Under the pieces are notes generated by a model. It was not told the origin of the DNA. It made no database searches and saw only the letters and a program-made list of their open reading frames with translations. This document shows positions 1-7,265 of a stretch of DNA of 22,350 nt, piece by piece. The translations under genes were made by a program, and so were the position numbers. How positions within the stretch are numbered: position 1 is the first letter of the stretch; each line of letters starts with the position of its first letter. Source of the stretch: Nitrospirota bacterium (GTDB lineage: Bacteria; Nitrospirota; Nitrospiria; Nitrospirales; NS-4); contig VBOK01000180.1 in the NCBI GenBank assembly GCA_005877565.1, forward strand, positions 1 through 22,350, read 5' to 3'.

Positions 1-1833
1 CAGCAGATCCCCCTGCTTCACGGACTGGCCCTGCTTGGCCAGCACCTTGATCACCTTGCCCGGCATGGAGGTGGTTACGTCGCCGGGACCGATCGGGCGG
101 GGGCGTTCGGGCTTTTTCTGGCCTCCGATCTCCTGAGCTTCCGGCGTGCCGGTGAGCACCTCAACCAGCGGTTCCAGATAGACCTCCTCCAGCCGGTCGT
201 TGACCTTGATGTAGTACGGCTTCTTGCCGTCGGCCTTGCGGCCCGAGCCCGACACCTTGATGTGATAGCTCTCGCCGTGGACGGTGACCTTGAACTCCAG
301 CGGGGCCAATTTCAGTTCGTGCGCCACGGCCGGGCCCTTGGGCGGCAGCGGGGCGAGCGGCTCGGGCTTGAGCTGCCCGCTCGCGCGCTCGTCGAAGAAG
401 TCGTTGGCAACGGCCGGGAACAGGGCGTAGGACAGCACGTCTTCGGGGTGCTGGGTCTTGTCCGCGACTTCCCGCTCGGCCTTCGGCAGTTCGGGCTCGA
501 GCAGGTCGGCGGGGCGCACCGCGATGACGGGCTCGTCGCCGAGCGCCTTCTTGCGGACAGTCTTATCGACGGGCCCTGGCGGCCGGCCGTAGAGGCCTTT
601 CAAGTAATTCTTCGTTTCGGTGGTGACCACCTTGTAGCGTTCGCCGGTCAGCACGTTCAGGGTCGCTTGCGTGCCCACGATCTGGCTCGTCGGCGTCACC
701 AGCGGCGGGTAGCCGAAGTCCTGACGCACGCGGGGGACTTCTTCAAGCACGGCCTTCATCTTGTCCAACGCGTTCTGCTCGGTGAGCTGCGCGGCCAGGT
801 TTGACAGCATCCCACCGGGGATCTGGGAGATCAGGATTTCGGAGTCCACGCCAGCAAAGTCGCTCTCGAACTGGTAGTACTTCTTCCGGGCCATGCGCAG
901 GACCTCGGCGATGGGCGGCAGCGTCTGCAGATCGAGGCGCGTGTCGTAGGGCGTCCCACGGAGCAGGGCGACGAAGGTCTCGGTCGGCGGGTGCGAGGTG
1001 CCGCCGGAGAGCGGGGAGAGCGCGGTGTCGAGCATGTCGAGACCGCCGAAAATCGCCATCAGGGCGCTGGTCGAGGCCATGCCCGAGGTGTAGTGGCTGT
1101 GCAAATGGATCGGGGCGCGGACCGCCGCTTTGAGGCCGCGGATGAGCTTGTACGCCTCCATCGGCGCGAGCAGCCCGGCCATGTCCTTGATGCAGAGGGT
1201 GTCGGTGCCGAGATCCTCCAGGCGTTTGGCCAGATCGATGAACCGGTTGATGCTGTGCACCGGACTGGTGGTGTAGCAGATCGCGGCTTCCACGTGCTTG
1301 TTCACGCGGCGGACAGCGGCGATGGAGGCTTCCATATTGCGGATGTCGTTCAGGGCGTCGAAGACGCGAAAGACGTCCACGCCGTTGGCGGCGGCCCGCT
1401 CGACGAAGGCGTTCACGACATCGTCAGGATAGTGGCGATAGCCGACCAGATTCTGCCCCCGCAGCAGCATCTGGAGCCTCGTATGGGGCATGACGCGTTT
1501 GATCGCGCGCAGGCGTTCCCAGGGGTCCTCCTTGAGGAATCGCAGGCAGGTGTCGAAGGTGGCTCCGCCCCAGACCTCCAGCGACCAGAAGCCGACCTTG
1601 TCGAGGCGGTCGGCGACCTCCAGCATGTCCTCGGTCCGCATGCGCGTAGCCAGCAGGGACTGGTGTCCGTCGCGCAGCGCCACGTCCGTCAGAAGCACCT
1701 GCTTGGCGGGCGCGGCCTCGAGTTCGAGCGGCTCGGGCCGCATCGTCTTGGACGTCTTGACGACAGGGCTTCGCGGCCGGGCCGTCGCTCGCGAGCGGCT
1801 CGCTCGGGCTGAACTTTTCGGAGACTTCTTCAT
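1..1833 (-). CDS. pycB: Carboxyltransferase subunit of a biotin-dependent carboxylase (pyruvate carboxylase subunit B type), C-terminus off window
   Basis: This subunit transfers carboxyl from carboxybiotin to a 2-oxo acid, most likely pyruvate giving oxaloacetate. The frame stays open from ATG 1833 to base 1 (611 codons). The catalytic barrel begins near residue 46 with VLLTDVALRDGHQSLLATRM; further motifs are CIKDMAGLL and the metal-binding HLHSHYTSGM. A conserved carboxyltransferase-associated region follows, then the start of a biotinyl domain (MPGKVIKVLAKQGQSVKQGD). The EAMKM biotinylation site would lie just outside the window. The start is supported by AAGGA (within 1842-1848) 8 nt upstream and lies 3 nt after the stop of the biotin carboxylase gene, so the two are coupled. 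The first 44 residues are a Lys/Arg/Ser-rich extension not usual for the family. It could equally be the large subunit of a 2-oxoglutarate carboxylase or an oxaloacetate decarboxylase alpha chain; sequence alone does not settle the substrate. Confidence 0.9.
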   Translation of the reverse strand, partial: MKKSPKSSARASRSRATARPRSPVVKTSKTMRPEPLELEAAPAKQVLLTDVALRDGHQSLLATRMRTEDMLEVADRLDKVGFWSLEVWGGATFDTCLRFLKEDPWERLRAIKRVMPHTRLQMLLRGQNLVGYRHYPDDVVNAFVERAAANGVDVFRVFDALNDIRNMEASIAAVRRVNKHVEAAICYTTSPVHSINRFIDLAKRLEDLGTDTLCIKDMAGLLAPMEAYKLIRGLKAAVRAPIHLHSHYTSGMASTSALMAIFGGLDMLDTALSPLSGGTSHPPTETFVALLRGTPYDTRLDLQTLPPIAEVLRMARKKYYQFESDFAGVDSEILISQIPGGMLSNLAAQLTEQNALDKMKAVLEEVPRVRQDFGYPPLVTPTSQIVGTQATLNVLTGERYKVVTTETKNYLKGLYGRPPGPVDKTVRKKALGDEPVIAVRPADLLEPELPKAEREVADKTQHPEDVLSYALFPAVANDFFDERASGQLKPEPLAPLPPKGPAVAHELKLAPLEFKVTVHGESYHIKVSGSGRKADGKKPYYIKVNDRLEEVYLEPLVEVLTGTPEAQEIGGQKKPERPRPIGPGDVTTSMPGKVIKVLAKQGQSVKQGDLL

Positions 1834-1836
1834 GCG

Positions 1837-3255
1837 CTACAGTCCTTCGTAGGCCACAATGGCCGTCGAGAGAGCGACCACCAAATCCTCGGGGTCGGTA
1901 TATTCCTCAAAATCGAACAGCTCAGGGTGCAATTTTAGAAAGCTGGTGTCGAACCGGCCCGCCTGGAAGTCCGGGTCTTCCATGATCCGCTTCATGAAGG
2001 GGATCGTGGTCTTCACGCCCCGCAGCACGAACTCCTCCAGCGAGCGGTGGGCCCGGCTCACCGTCTCCTCCCAGGTCCGTCCCCGCACGACCAGCTTGGC
2101 CAGAAGGGCGTCGTAGTAGGGGGGGATCGTGTAGTCCTTGTACGCCATGCCGTCGATGCGCACGCCGATGCCGCCCGGCGAGAAATAGGCGGTCACGGTG
2201 CCGGTGCACGGCCGGAAGTTGTTCCGCGGATCCTCGGCGTTGATCCGGCATTGGATGGCGTACCCCTGCAGCGTCACGTCCTCCTGGGAGAATTCCAGGG
2301 GGAGGCCAGCGGCGATCTCGATCTGCGAGCGCACCAGGTCGATCGCGGTGATCTGCTCGGTGACCGTATGCTCCACCTGAATGCGGGTGTTCATCTCGAT
2401 GAAGTAGAAGTTGCGGTTCGGGTCCAGGAGGAACTCCACCGTGCCGGCGTTGTCGTAGTTCACCGCCTTGGCCACGGCGATGGCGGCCTCGCCCATGCGC
2501 GCCCGCAGTTCTTTATCGAGGACCAGCGAGGGCGCGATCTCGATGAGCTTCTGGTGCCGGCGCTGGATCGAGCAGTCCCGCTCGCCCAGGTGGATGATGT
2601 TCCCATGCTTGTCGGCGAGGATCTGGAACTCGATGTGGTGCGGCCGCTCGATGTACTTTTCCAGGAATATCTCGCCGTTCCCGAACGACGAGAGGGCCTC
2701 GCGGCGGGACACCTCCATTTTGGTGAGCAGCTCCTGGTCGTTGCGGACCACGTGCAGCCCGCGCCCGCCGCCTCCCATGGAGGCCTTGACCATCAGGGGA
2801 TAGCCCGTCCGCGCGGCGAAGCTCAGCGCCTGCGTCGGATTGGTGACACTCTTCTCAGTCCCCGGCACGATCGGCACCCCGGCCTTCCGGGCGATCTCGC
2901 GGGCCTGCACCTTGTTGCCCATCAGGCGAATGGCTTTCGGGGATGGCCCGATGAAAGTGATGCCGGATGCCGCGCAGAGTTTCGCGAATTCGGCGTTTTC
3001 GGACAGGAACCCGTACCCCGGATGGATCCCGTCCACGCCGGAGCGTTTGGCCAGGTCCACGATGGCCTGCATGTCGAGAAAACCCTGCACCGGGTCGGGG
3101 CCGATGAGGTGCGCCTCGTCGGCCTTCTTGACGTAGATGGCGGTGGCGTCGCACTCCGCGTAGATTACGACGGTCCGGATCCCGAGCTCCCGGCAGGCGC
3201 GGATGACGCGCATGGCGATCTCGCCGCGGTTGGCGATGAGGATTCTCTTAAACAT
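1837..3255 (-). CDS. accC: Biotin carboxylase subunit (AccC/PycA family)
   Basis: This subunit carboxylates biotin using ATP and bicarbonate and hands the carboxyl to the partner encoded just downstream. At 472 aa it has the full biotin carboxylase layout: N-terminal domain MFKRILIANRGEIAMRVIRA, ATP-grasp Lys158 and Gly-rich loop GGGGRG (161-166), the GERDCSIQRRHQKLIEIAPS segment, and EMNTRIQVEHTVTEQITAID with the catalytic and metal-binding residues. There is no biotinyl domain, as expected for a split enzyme. ATG 3255 is preceded by GAGGGAG. Pairing with a PycB-type subunit favours pyruvate (or 2-oxoglutarate) carboxylase over acetyl-CoA carboxylase, so the chain is PycA/CfiB-like in role even though AccC is the family name. 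The acetyl-CoA carboxylase gene accD lies elsewhere in the window, at 12751. Confidence 0.95.
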   Translation of the reverse strand: MFKRILIANRGEIAMRVIRACRELGIRTVVIYAECDATAIYVKKADEAHLIGPDPVQGFLDMQAIVDLAKRSGVDGIHPGYGFLSENAEFAKLCAASGITFIGPSPKAIRLMGNKVQAREIARKAGVPIVPGTEKSVTNPTQALSFAARTGYPLMVKASMGGGGRGLHVVRNDQELLTKMEVSRREALSSFGNGEIFLEKYIERPHHIEFQILADKHGNIIHLGERDCSIQRRHQKLIEIAPSLVLDKELRARMGEAAIAVAKAVNYDNAGTVEFLLDPNRNFYFIEMNTRIQVEHTVTEQITAIDLVRSQIEIAAGLPLEFSQEDVTLQGYAIQCRINAEDPRNNFRPCTGTVTAYFSPGGIGVRIDGMAYKDYTIPPYYDALLAKLVVRGRTWEETVSRAHRSLEEFVLRGVKTTIPFMKRIMEDPDFQAGRFDTSFLKLHPELFDFEEYTDPEDLVVALSTAIVAYEGL

Positions 3256-3275
3256 TCTCCCTCAGAAAGTGCGAC

Positions 3276-3305
3276 AGGGTAACACAGGGCGCGCGAGCAA
3301 GTCGA
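3276..3305 (-). promoter_or_regulatory. Putative promoter of the carboxylase operon
   Basis: On the minus strand TCGACT (3300-3305) is followed by an 18-nt spacer and TACCCT (3276-3281), about 20 bp before the biotin carboxylase start. It fits the TTGACW-N18-TANNNT pattern seen at other gene starts here. Confidence 0.45.
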
Positions 3306-3378
3306 GGGGCTCGCGGGAATGGTGCGCTAGCTTCAGCGGGAAGAGGGGAATATGTTGGAGTTGCCGGGCCCCGTCAGG

Positions 3379-3822
3379 TTATTTGGACTGGATCAGCACG
3401 ATAGCCTGCGAGCTGCCGGCGTTGGTGACCACGTTGACCCGTGTCAGACCGGGCTTGGTCGCCGGCACCGTCGCCTCAACGGTCGTCTCGTTCACGTACT
3501 TGAACGAGATCTTGGTGCCATCGGCCATGGACCCGAAGGAGACGCCGACGAAGCATTCCTTCGTGCCGAAATTTTCCCCCTTGATCGTGATCTTGTCCCC
3601 TGGCTTCATGGGGTCTGGCTCGACCTTTGTGATCTTGGGCCGCGCTCTCATGTCACAGACCGGGGCTTTGTCGACGGAGTCGCCGGGCCCGCCGACGGAC
3701 GGCACATCGTACGCGCCGGAGCCCATCCCTGGGATGTTGACATCGGCGGAGGCTGTCGAATCGAATCCGAAGAACAGGACTGCACCCAAACCAAAAATGA
3801 CGAGTAAAGTCTTCGTTTTCAT
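3379..3822 (-). CDS. Secreted IPT/TIG-domain protein
   Basis: This is a small exported protein of 147 aa with no enzymatic motif. The N-terminus (MKTKTLLVIFGLGAVLFFGF, cleavage likely after TASA) is a clear signal peptide. A short low-complexity Gly/Pro/Ser segment follows, then one immunoglobulin-like IPT/TIG fold covering roughly the last 85 residues, recognisable from PKITKVEPDPMKPGDKITIK, GENFGTKE and the terminal ATVPATKPGLTRVNVVTNAG. Such domains usually mediate binding or carry other domains. Two Cys in the mature part (in PVCDM and TKECF) could form a disulfide. I chose ATG 3822 over the in-frame GTG at 3837: it has GGGGGT about 8 nt upstream and gives a conventional signal peptide. 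It is monocistronic with its own promoter. The precise role is unknown. Confidence 0.8.
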   Translation of the reverse strand: MKTKTLLVIFGLGAVLFFGFDSTASADVNIPGMGSGAYDVPSVGGPGDSVDKAPVCDMRARPKITKVEPDPMKPGDKITIKGENFGTKECFVGVSFGSMADGTKISFKYVNETTVEATVPATKPGLTRVNVVTNAGSSQAIVLIQSK

Positions 3823-3869
3823 GGGTGATACCCCCACTAGGTTGTCTCAGGATGTGAGGCTAGGGCGCC

Positions 3870-3898
3870 ATGGTACCAGACGGTCCACGGGTGGTCAA
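3870..3898 (-). promoter_or_regulatory. Putative promoter of the IPT/TIG gene
   Basis: On the minus strand TTGACC (3893-3898), 17-nt spacer, TACCAT (3870-3875), about 48 bp upstream of the chosen start. Confidence 0.45.
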
Positions 3899-3920
3899 CA
3901 TGACCGTTGCCTCTGACCGA

Positions 3921-4199
3921 TCAGTCAATATTCGGTGTGGTGTCGCCCCGTTTGCCCCAGCCTGGCGGCAGCTTGTTCAGGACGTCATGGGCCTTCTTCA
4001 TCCCTTGCTCGGCCTTGATGTCCGAGGTTCTGGGCTTCCTGGTCGGGCCTTTGATGGACATGGACACCGCCGAGATCTTCCGGACCGCCTTCTTCTGGTT
4101 GCAATAGAGGCACTCCGTCTCGGCCGGATTGAAATTCAGCGATTGCTGCTCCTCGAAATCCCGCCCGCATCCTTCGCAGTGGTACTCGTACAGCGGCAT
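3921..4199 (-). CDS. FmdB-family zinc-ribbon protein
   Basis: This 92-aa protein starts with the hallmark MPLYEYHCEGCGRDFEE and carries a four-cysteine zinc ribbon (CEGC near residues 8-11 and CLYC near 30-33). A basic, disordered-looking C-terminal tail follows (PTRKPRTSDI, then PPGWGKRGDTTPN). The family is named after a putative regulator of formamidase genes, but for most members the function is not established; nucleic-acid or protein binding is plausible. ATG 4199 is preceded by AAGGGA at normal spacing. It stands alone, with a promoter back to back with that of the gene at 4326. Confidence 0.85.
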   Translation of the reverse strand: MPLYEYHCEGCGRDFEEQQSLNFNPAETECLYCNQKKAVRKISAVSMSIKGPTRKPRTSDIKAEQGMKKAHDVLNKLPPGWGKRGDTTPNID

Positions 4200-4229
4200 G
4201 GTGCGTTTCCCTTGGGTGGTCCTGACTGT

Positions 4230-4259
4230 ACGCTATCACAAGTTGGATTCGGTCGGCAA
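4230..4259 (-). promoter_or_regulatory. Putative promoter of the FmdB-family gene
   Basis: On the minus strand TTGCCG (4254-4259), 18-nt spacer, TAGCGT (4230-4235). It lies 13 bp from the divergent plus-strand promoter at 4273, so the two could share control. Confidence 0.45.
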
Positions 4260-4272
4260 TCGATCCTTCACC

Positions 4273-4302
4273 TTGACACCGGCGGGTTCCGTTGGGTAGG
4301 GT
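4273..4302 (+). promoter_or_regulatory. Putative promoter of the gene at 4326
   Basis: TTGACA (4273-4278), 18-nt spacer, TAGGGT (4297-4302). Transcription would begin near 4309, leaving a leader of under 20 nt that includes the AGGAGG ribosome site. Confidence 0.55.
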
Positions 4303-4325
4303 GCGAAAAAAGGAGGTTTTCGCTC

Positions 4326-4880
4326 ATGCCGGTGTTGTTGAGGAAATTCAAGCTCCCTAACGGGGTGATGCAGCAGGACCGGATCGACGAGCCGGAGCGC
4401 ATCGAACGGTACATGAAGAAGTTCAGCAACGGGCGGTGGGTCAAGGAAGGCTTCCTGGACAACCGCACGCCGGGTCGGGTCGCCGGCCGGATCACCTTCG
4501 CGGCGGTCGGCCCAGTGGAATTCCTCCTTCGCGGCGACTTTACGGGCGAAATCAAGGGTCGGCTGATCACCTTCCGCAATCCTGCCTTCATGGATGACGA
4601 CGTGGCTGGTCACGTCCTCGGGGACATGGAGAATCCGCAGACCGGCGACGTCAGCCTGATGTCCTTCGACCCGCACCCGCACCTGCCGCCGCATCCCTAC
4701 CTGGAATGGTTCTCGGATCGGCAGAATCACTACCGCATCGAGCTGGCCGCCGGCGCGGCTTCCATCGCCGGCGCCGACGCGGAGCGGGCGCTGGAGCACG
4801 AGATCCGCGCCATCGTCGAACGGCTCAGCGCCTTGCCTGCCGCTCCATCCCGCTCCCGCGACGATTCCGACTGGGTCTAA
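4326..4880 (+). CDS. Conserved-looking hypothetical protein, 184 aa
   Basis: I do not recognise this gene. Its start is unusually well marked: promoter at 4273, AGGAGG at 4311-4316 and 9 nt to ATG 4326. The open frame extends upstream to 3870, but that part runs antisense to the FmdB gene and lacks a ribosome site. The protein is soluble, without signal peptide or membrane segment. Residues 35-100 alternate hydrophobic and charged positions as in a beta-rich fold (GRVAGRITFAAVGPVEFLLR, then GDFTGEIKGRLITFRNPAFM). A His/Pro-rich stretch follows (FDPHPHLPPHPYLEW), then a C-terminal helix (ADAERALEHEIRAIVERLS) and a charged tail. It converges with the FolB fusion gene. No function can be assigned. 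Confidence 0.75.
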   Translation: MPVLLRKFKLPNGVMQQDRIDEPERIERYMKKFSNGRWVKEGFLDNRTPGRVAGRITFAAVGPVEFLLRGDFTGEIKGRLITFRNPAFMDDDVAGHVLGDMENPQTGDVSLMSFDPHPHLPPHPYLEWFSDRQNHYRIELAAGAASIAGADAERALEHEIRAIVERLSALPAAPSRSRDDSDWV

Positions 4881-5020
4881 AAAGCGGGTCCTGTCGCCGC
4901 ATCACCCGGACGTGCTCAGATCCTTTCGCCGTCGCGGCCCCGCAGACTCGGCTGTAGGCTCTTCCGCTCCACCCGGGGCCCATGCGGCGCCACCCGCTTC
5001 AATCGACACCCTCGCCTCCG

Positions 5021-5914
5021 CTAGGATTGGCGCTGGGCCAGCAGCGCGGCGGTGAACGGTCCCGTGCGCGGGTCCAGGGCCCCTTCGCGATAGGCAAGCA
5101 CGCGGAGTTCTCGGCATAGAGAGAGCAGTTCGTTGTGGCCCAGGCAGAACTCGCGCCGCCGGGGATGGTTGAACCGTTCGTGATTGTCGATGAGAAAGGT
5201 TTCATACACGAGCAGACCACCGGGCTTGAGAGCGCGCATGATCTGTGGGAACAGGTCCCGCTGCAGGTAGTAGAACACGGCGATCAACTCGAAGGAGGCG
5301 GGGGGAATCGTCGGCTCCTGTTCGAGGTCCACCAAGCGTGTCGTGACGGTGGAGAGCCCGAGCGTGTTGGCCGTGGTCCGCACCGCCTCGAGCGCCGCTG
5401 CGTCCCGGTCCCAGGCCTCGACGAGGAATCCTTCCTGGGAAAGATAGAGCGTGTGGCGGCCGTGTCCGCAGGCTAAGTCGAGCGCGTGCCCCGGAGTCAG
5501 GAGATGTCGGTGTTGGGTGAGCCAGTCGGCGGGACGATCACTGTGCGGGCCGCTGGCTGCTTGTCGTGTGATCCTGGCGCCGGTGGATTCGCGGACGCCG
5601 TGCACCGGCGGTTTGAGCTTGCGGACCCAGAGTTCCACGGCCGACACGGGGAACTGCGCGAGGATGGCCTGGGCGAGCCGTTCGGCCAAGGCTTCCAGCA
5701 AGTGGAACCGTTCGGTCTGGACAATGGCGAGGAGCCGGTCGGCGACCTGTGTATAGTCCACCGTGTGCGCCACGTCGTCCGTGGCGGCCGCCAAACGCAT
5801 GTCGAAGAACAGCTCGAGATCGACTGCCATCGGTTGGGGGGTTTCGCGCTCGCGCTCCGAGACGCCGCAATGGCCTTGAAACTCCAGGCGTTCAATGACC
5901 AGCCGGTCGCTCAC
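5021..5914 (-). CDS. folB: Fusion: dihydroneopterin aldolase (FolB) and class I SAM-dependent methyltransferase
   Basis: Two enzymes are joined in one 297-aa chain. Residues 1-115 match FolB, which converts dihydroneopterin to 6-hydroxymethyl-dihydropterin plus glycolaldehyde: RLVIERLEFQGHCGVSERER, the TVDYTQVADRL segment, the HLLEALAERLA helix, and VELWVRKLKPPVHGV ending in the usual K-P pair. From about residue 130 a Rossmann methyltransferase follows, with SAM motif ALDLACGHGRHTLYLSQEGF, an acidic strand end (VEAWDRD) and ALKPGGLLVYETF, resembling the TehB-like group. GTG 5914 is chosen because AGGAG (5922-5926) lies 7 nt upstream; the longer in-frame start at GTG 5947 overlaps the promoter -10. 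The methyltransferase substrate is unknown; a pterin or small toxic substrate is possible. A folC gene lies elsewhere in the window, but the two are not in one operon. Confidence 0.85.
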   Translation of the reverse strand: MSDRLVIERLEFQGHCGVSERERETPQPMAVDLELFFDMRLAAATDDVAHTVDYTQVADRLLAIVQTERFHLLEALAERLAQAILAQFPVSAVELWVRKLKPPVHGVRESTGARITRQAASGPHSDRPADWLTQHRHLLTPGHALDLACGHGRHTLYLSQEGFLVEAWDRDAAALEAVRTTANTLGLSTVTTRLVDLEQEPTIPPASFELIAVFYYLQRDLFPQIMRALKPGGLLVYETFLIDNHERFNHPRRREFCLGHNELLSLCRELRVLAYREGALDPRTGPFTAALLAQRQS

Positions 5915-5945
5915 GGTGAGGCTCCTGCATGGGGTTCGCGAGGAC

Positions 5946-5975
5946 ACGCTACCGAGACTCTACGGGCAATGTCAA
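5946..5975 (-). promoter_or_regulatory. Putative promoter of the folB-methyltransferase gene
   Basis: On the minus strand TTGACA (5970-5975), 18-nt spacer, TAGCGT (5946-5951). Its position makes a start at 5947 impossible and supports GTG 5914. It diverges from the moaC promoter with about 25 bp between the -35 boxes. Confidence 0.6.
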
Positions 5976-5999
5976 GGCGAGGGCGCCCTGGGATTCCCC

Positions 6000-6029
6000 T
6001 TGACTTGGATTCCAGCCGGCTTCTACAAT
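6000..6029 (+). promoter_or_regulatory. Putative promoter of the moa operon
   Basis: TTGACT (6000-6005), 18-nt spacer, TACAAT (6024-6029). This is the best -10 match in the window. The palindrome at 6028 overlaps its downstream edge. Confidence 0.6.
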
Positions 6030-6038
6030 TCACTGAAT
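6028..6038. promoter_or_regulatory. Palindrome ATTCACTGAAT, putative operator at the moa promoter
   Basis: A perfect 11-bp palindrome around a central C/G overlaps the end of the -10 box and the expected transcription start, a position typical of repression. The same core recurs at 17843, 17857 and 21424, all between genes. Confidence 0.4.
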
Positions 6039-6073
6039 GATCGGGCTTTTTTGGTTCTAGAGGACCGGGACCC

Positions 6074-6568
6074 ATGAGCGAGCTGACCCATTTCAACGAA
6101 TCCGGTCGGGCGCGGATGGTCGATGTCTCCGAGAAGGCAGCCACCGACCGGACGGCGACGGCCCAAGCGCGGATCCTCATGCAGCCGGAAACCCTGGAGA
6201 AGATCCGCCGCGGGAAGATCGCCAAGGGAGACGTCCTCGCCGTCGCCCAAACGGCCGGGATCATGGGAGCGAAGCGCACGCCGGACCTGATCCCCATGTG
6301 CCACCCGCTTCTGCTCACCAGCGTGGACATCGATTTCAAGGAAGACCCGCAGCCCGACCGCAACGGCTACTGCAGCATCACAGCAACGGCGACCGTGAAG
6401 ACCACCGGCCAGACCGGGGTCGAGATGGAGGCCCTCACGGCAGTGTCCGTGGCGGCGCTCACGATCTACGACATGTGCAAGGCCGTGGACCGGGGAATGG
6501 TGCTCACCGACATTGGCCTGCTGGAGAAGGCTGGCGGTAAGTCCGGGACGTATACCCGGAAAGCGTGA
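6074..6568 (+). CDS. moaC: Cyclic pyranopterin monophosphate synthase MoaC
   Basis: MoaC acts after MoaA in molybdenum cofactor synthesis, rearranging the MoaA product to cyclic pyranopterin monophosphate. The 164-aa protein is full length for the family and has its signature blocks: LIPMCHPLLLTSVDI (His77) and GVEMEALTAVSVAALTIYDM followed by CKAVDRGM. The residues expected for catalysis by analogy with E. coli MoaC are present (Lys51, His77, Glu117, Glu119, Asp133, Lys136). ATG 6074 follows GAGGA at about 10 nt. It is the first gene of a four-gene unit; the moaD/moaE fusion starts 7 nt after its stop. Confidence 0.97.
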   Translation: MSELTHFNESGRARMVDVSEKAATDRTATAQARILMQPETLEKIRRGKIAKGDVLAVAQTAGIMGAKRTPDLIPMCHPLLLTSVDIDFKEDPQPDRNGYCSITATATVKTTGQTGVEMEALTAVSVAALTIYDMCKAVDRGMVLTDIGLLEKAGGKSGTYTRKA

Positions 6569-6575
6569 GGATAGC

Positions 6576-7265
6576 ATGATCACCCTCAAGCTGTTCGGCA
6601 TGCTGAAAACGCTGGCGAAGAATCAAGCCGAACTGCGCGTCTCGCTCAACGGCGGCCGCACGGTGGGCGATCTGGTCGGCCTTCTGGAAAAAGACTACCC
6701 CGAGATGGCCGAGCTGATTCACAAGAAAAAGGTCCTGGTCTCTGTCAACCACGAGATCGCCCATCCAGACACGGTCATCAGCGAGGGCGATGAGGTGGCG
6801 TTGCTGCCCCCGTTCGCCGGCGGGGCGTCCGCCGGTCCCGAGGATCTGCTGGTGCGGGTTCAGCGGGAGGACTTCTCGATCGACGCCGAGCTGGCGCGGG
6901 TGCGGGCCCGCTCGAACCGCATCGGCGGGATTGCGATCTTCCTGGGCACCGCTCGGGACCGGTCCAAGGGCCACGACGTTTCCGGCATCAAGTTCGAGTA
7001 TTACGAAGGGATGGCCCAGAAGAAACTCCGCGAGATCCGGGAGCGGGCCCTGAAGGACTTCGACGTGATCGAAGTCCTGATCATCCACCGGTACGGGGAC
7101 ATCCAGGTCGGCGAGAACATCGTGCTGGTCATCGCTGCCGCCGAGCACCGGGCCGAGGCGTTCCGGGCCTGCAAGTGGAGCATCGACGAGCTCAAGCAGA
7201 TCACCCCGATCTGGAAGCTCGAGAGCACACCGCAAGGCGAGGTCTGGGTCGAGGAACATCCATGA
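6576..7265 (+). CDS. moaX: Molybdopterin synthase, fused MoaD-MoaE
   Basis: Both molybdopterin synthase subunits are in one 229-aa chain. Residues 1-83 are the ubiquitin-like MoaD sulfur carrier, ending in LLPPFAGG (Gly82-Gly83). Residues from about 92 are MoaE, with GGIAIFLGTARDRSKGHDV, the HRYGDIQVGENIVLV core, and Lys207 and Lys214 in LKQITPIWK, spaced like the active-site lysines of E. coli MoaE. MoaD works only when its terminal glycine is free to become a thiocarboxylate, so the internal Gly-Gly implies proteolytic release, as reported for mycobacterial MoaX. ATG 6576 follows the moaC stop closely, with GAGG upstream. The stop overlaps the moaA start (ATGA). The fused architecture is certain; the cleavage is inference. 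Confidence 0.95.
   Translation: MITLKLFGMLKTLAKNQAELRVSLNGGRTVGDLVGLLEKDYPEMAELIHKKKVLVSVNHEIAHPDTVISEGDEVALLPPFAGGASAGPEDLLVRVQREDFSIDAELARVRARSNRIGGIAIFLGTARDRSKGHDVSGIKFEYYEGMAQKKLREIRERALKDFDVIEVLIIHRYGDIQVGENIVLVIAAAEHRAEAFRACKWSIDELKQITPIWKLESTPQGEVWVEEHP

Noticed and set aside
262..1812. Several plus-strand open frames in the first 1.8 kb
   Set aside because: All are antisense to the carboxyltransferase gene, whose open frame runs off the left edge.
2047..3282. A 411-codon plus-strand open frame
   Set aside because: Antisense to the biotin carboxylase gene, whose motifs are complete; an effect of high GC at third codon positions.
3870..4325. Upstream extension of the 4326 gene to 3870
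   Set aside because: It overlaps the FmdB gene and both divergent promoters; the real start has AGGAGG at 4311.
4881..5020. Bidirectional terminator between convergent genes
   Set aside because: Only short imperfect complementarity (CGGGT/ACCCG) and no T run; not convincing enough to list.
5915..5947. Longer start (GTG 5947) for the FolB fusion
   Set aside because: It overlaps the promoter -10 box, and GTG 5914 has a proper ribosome site.
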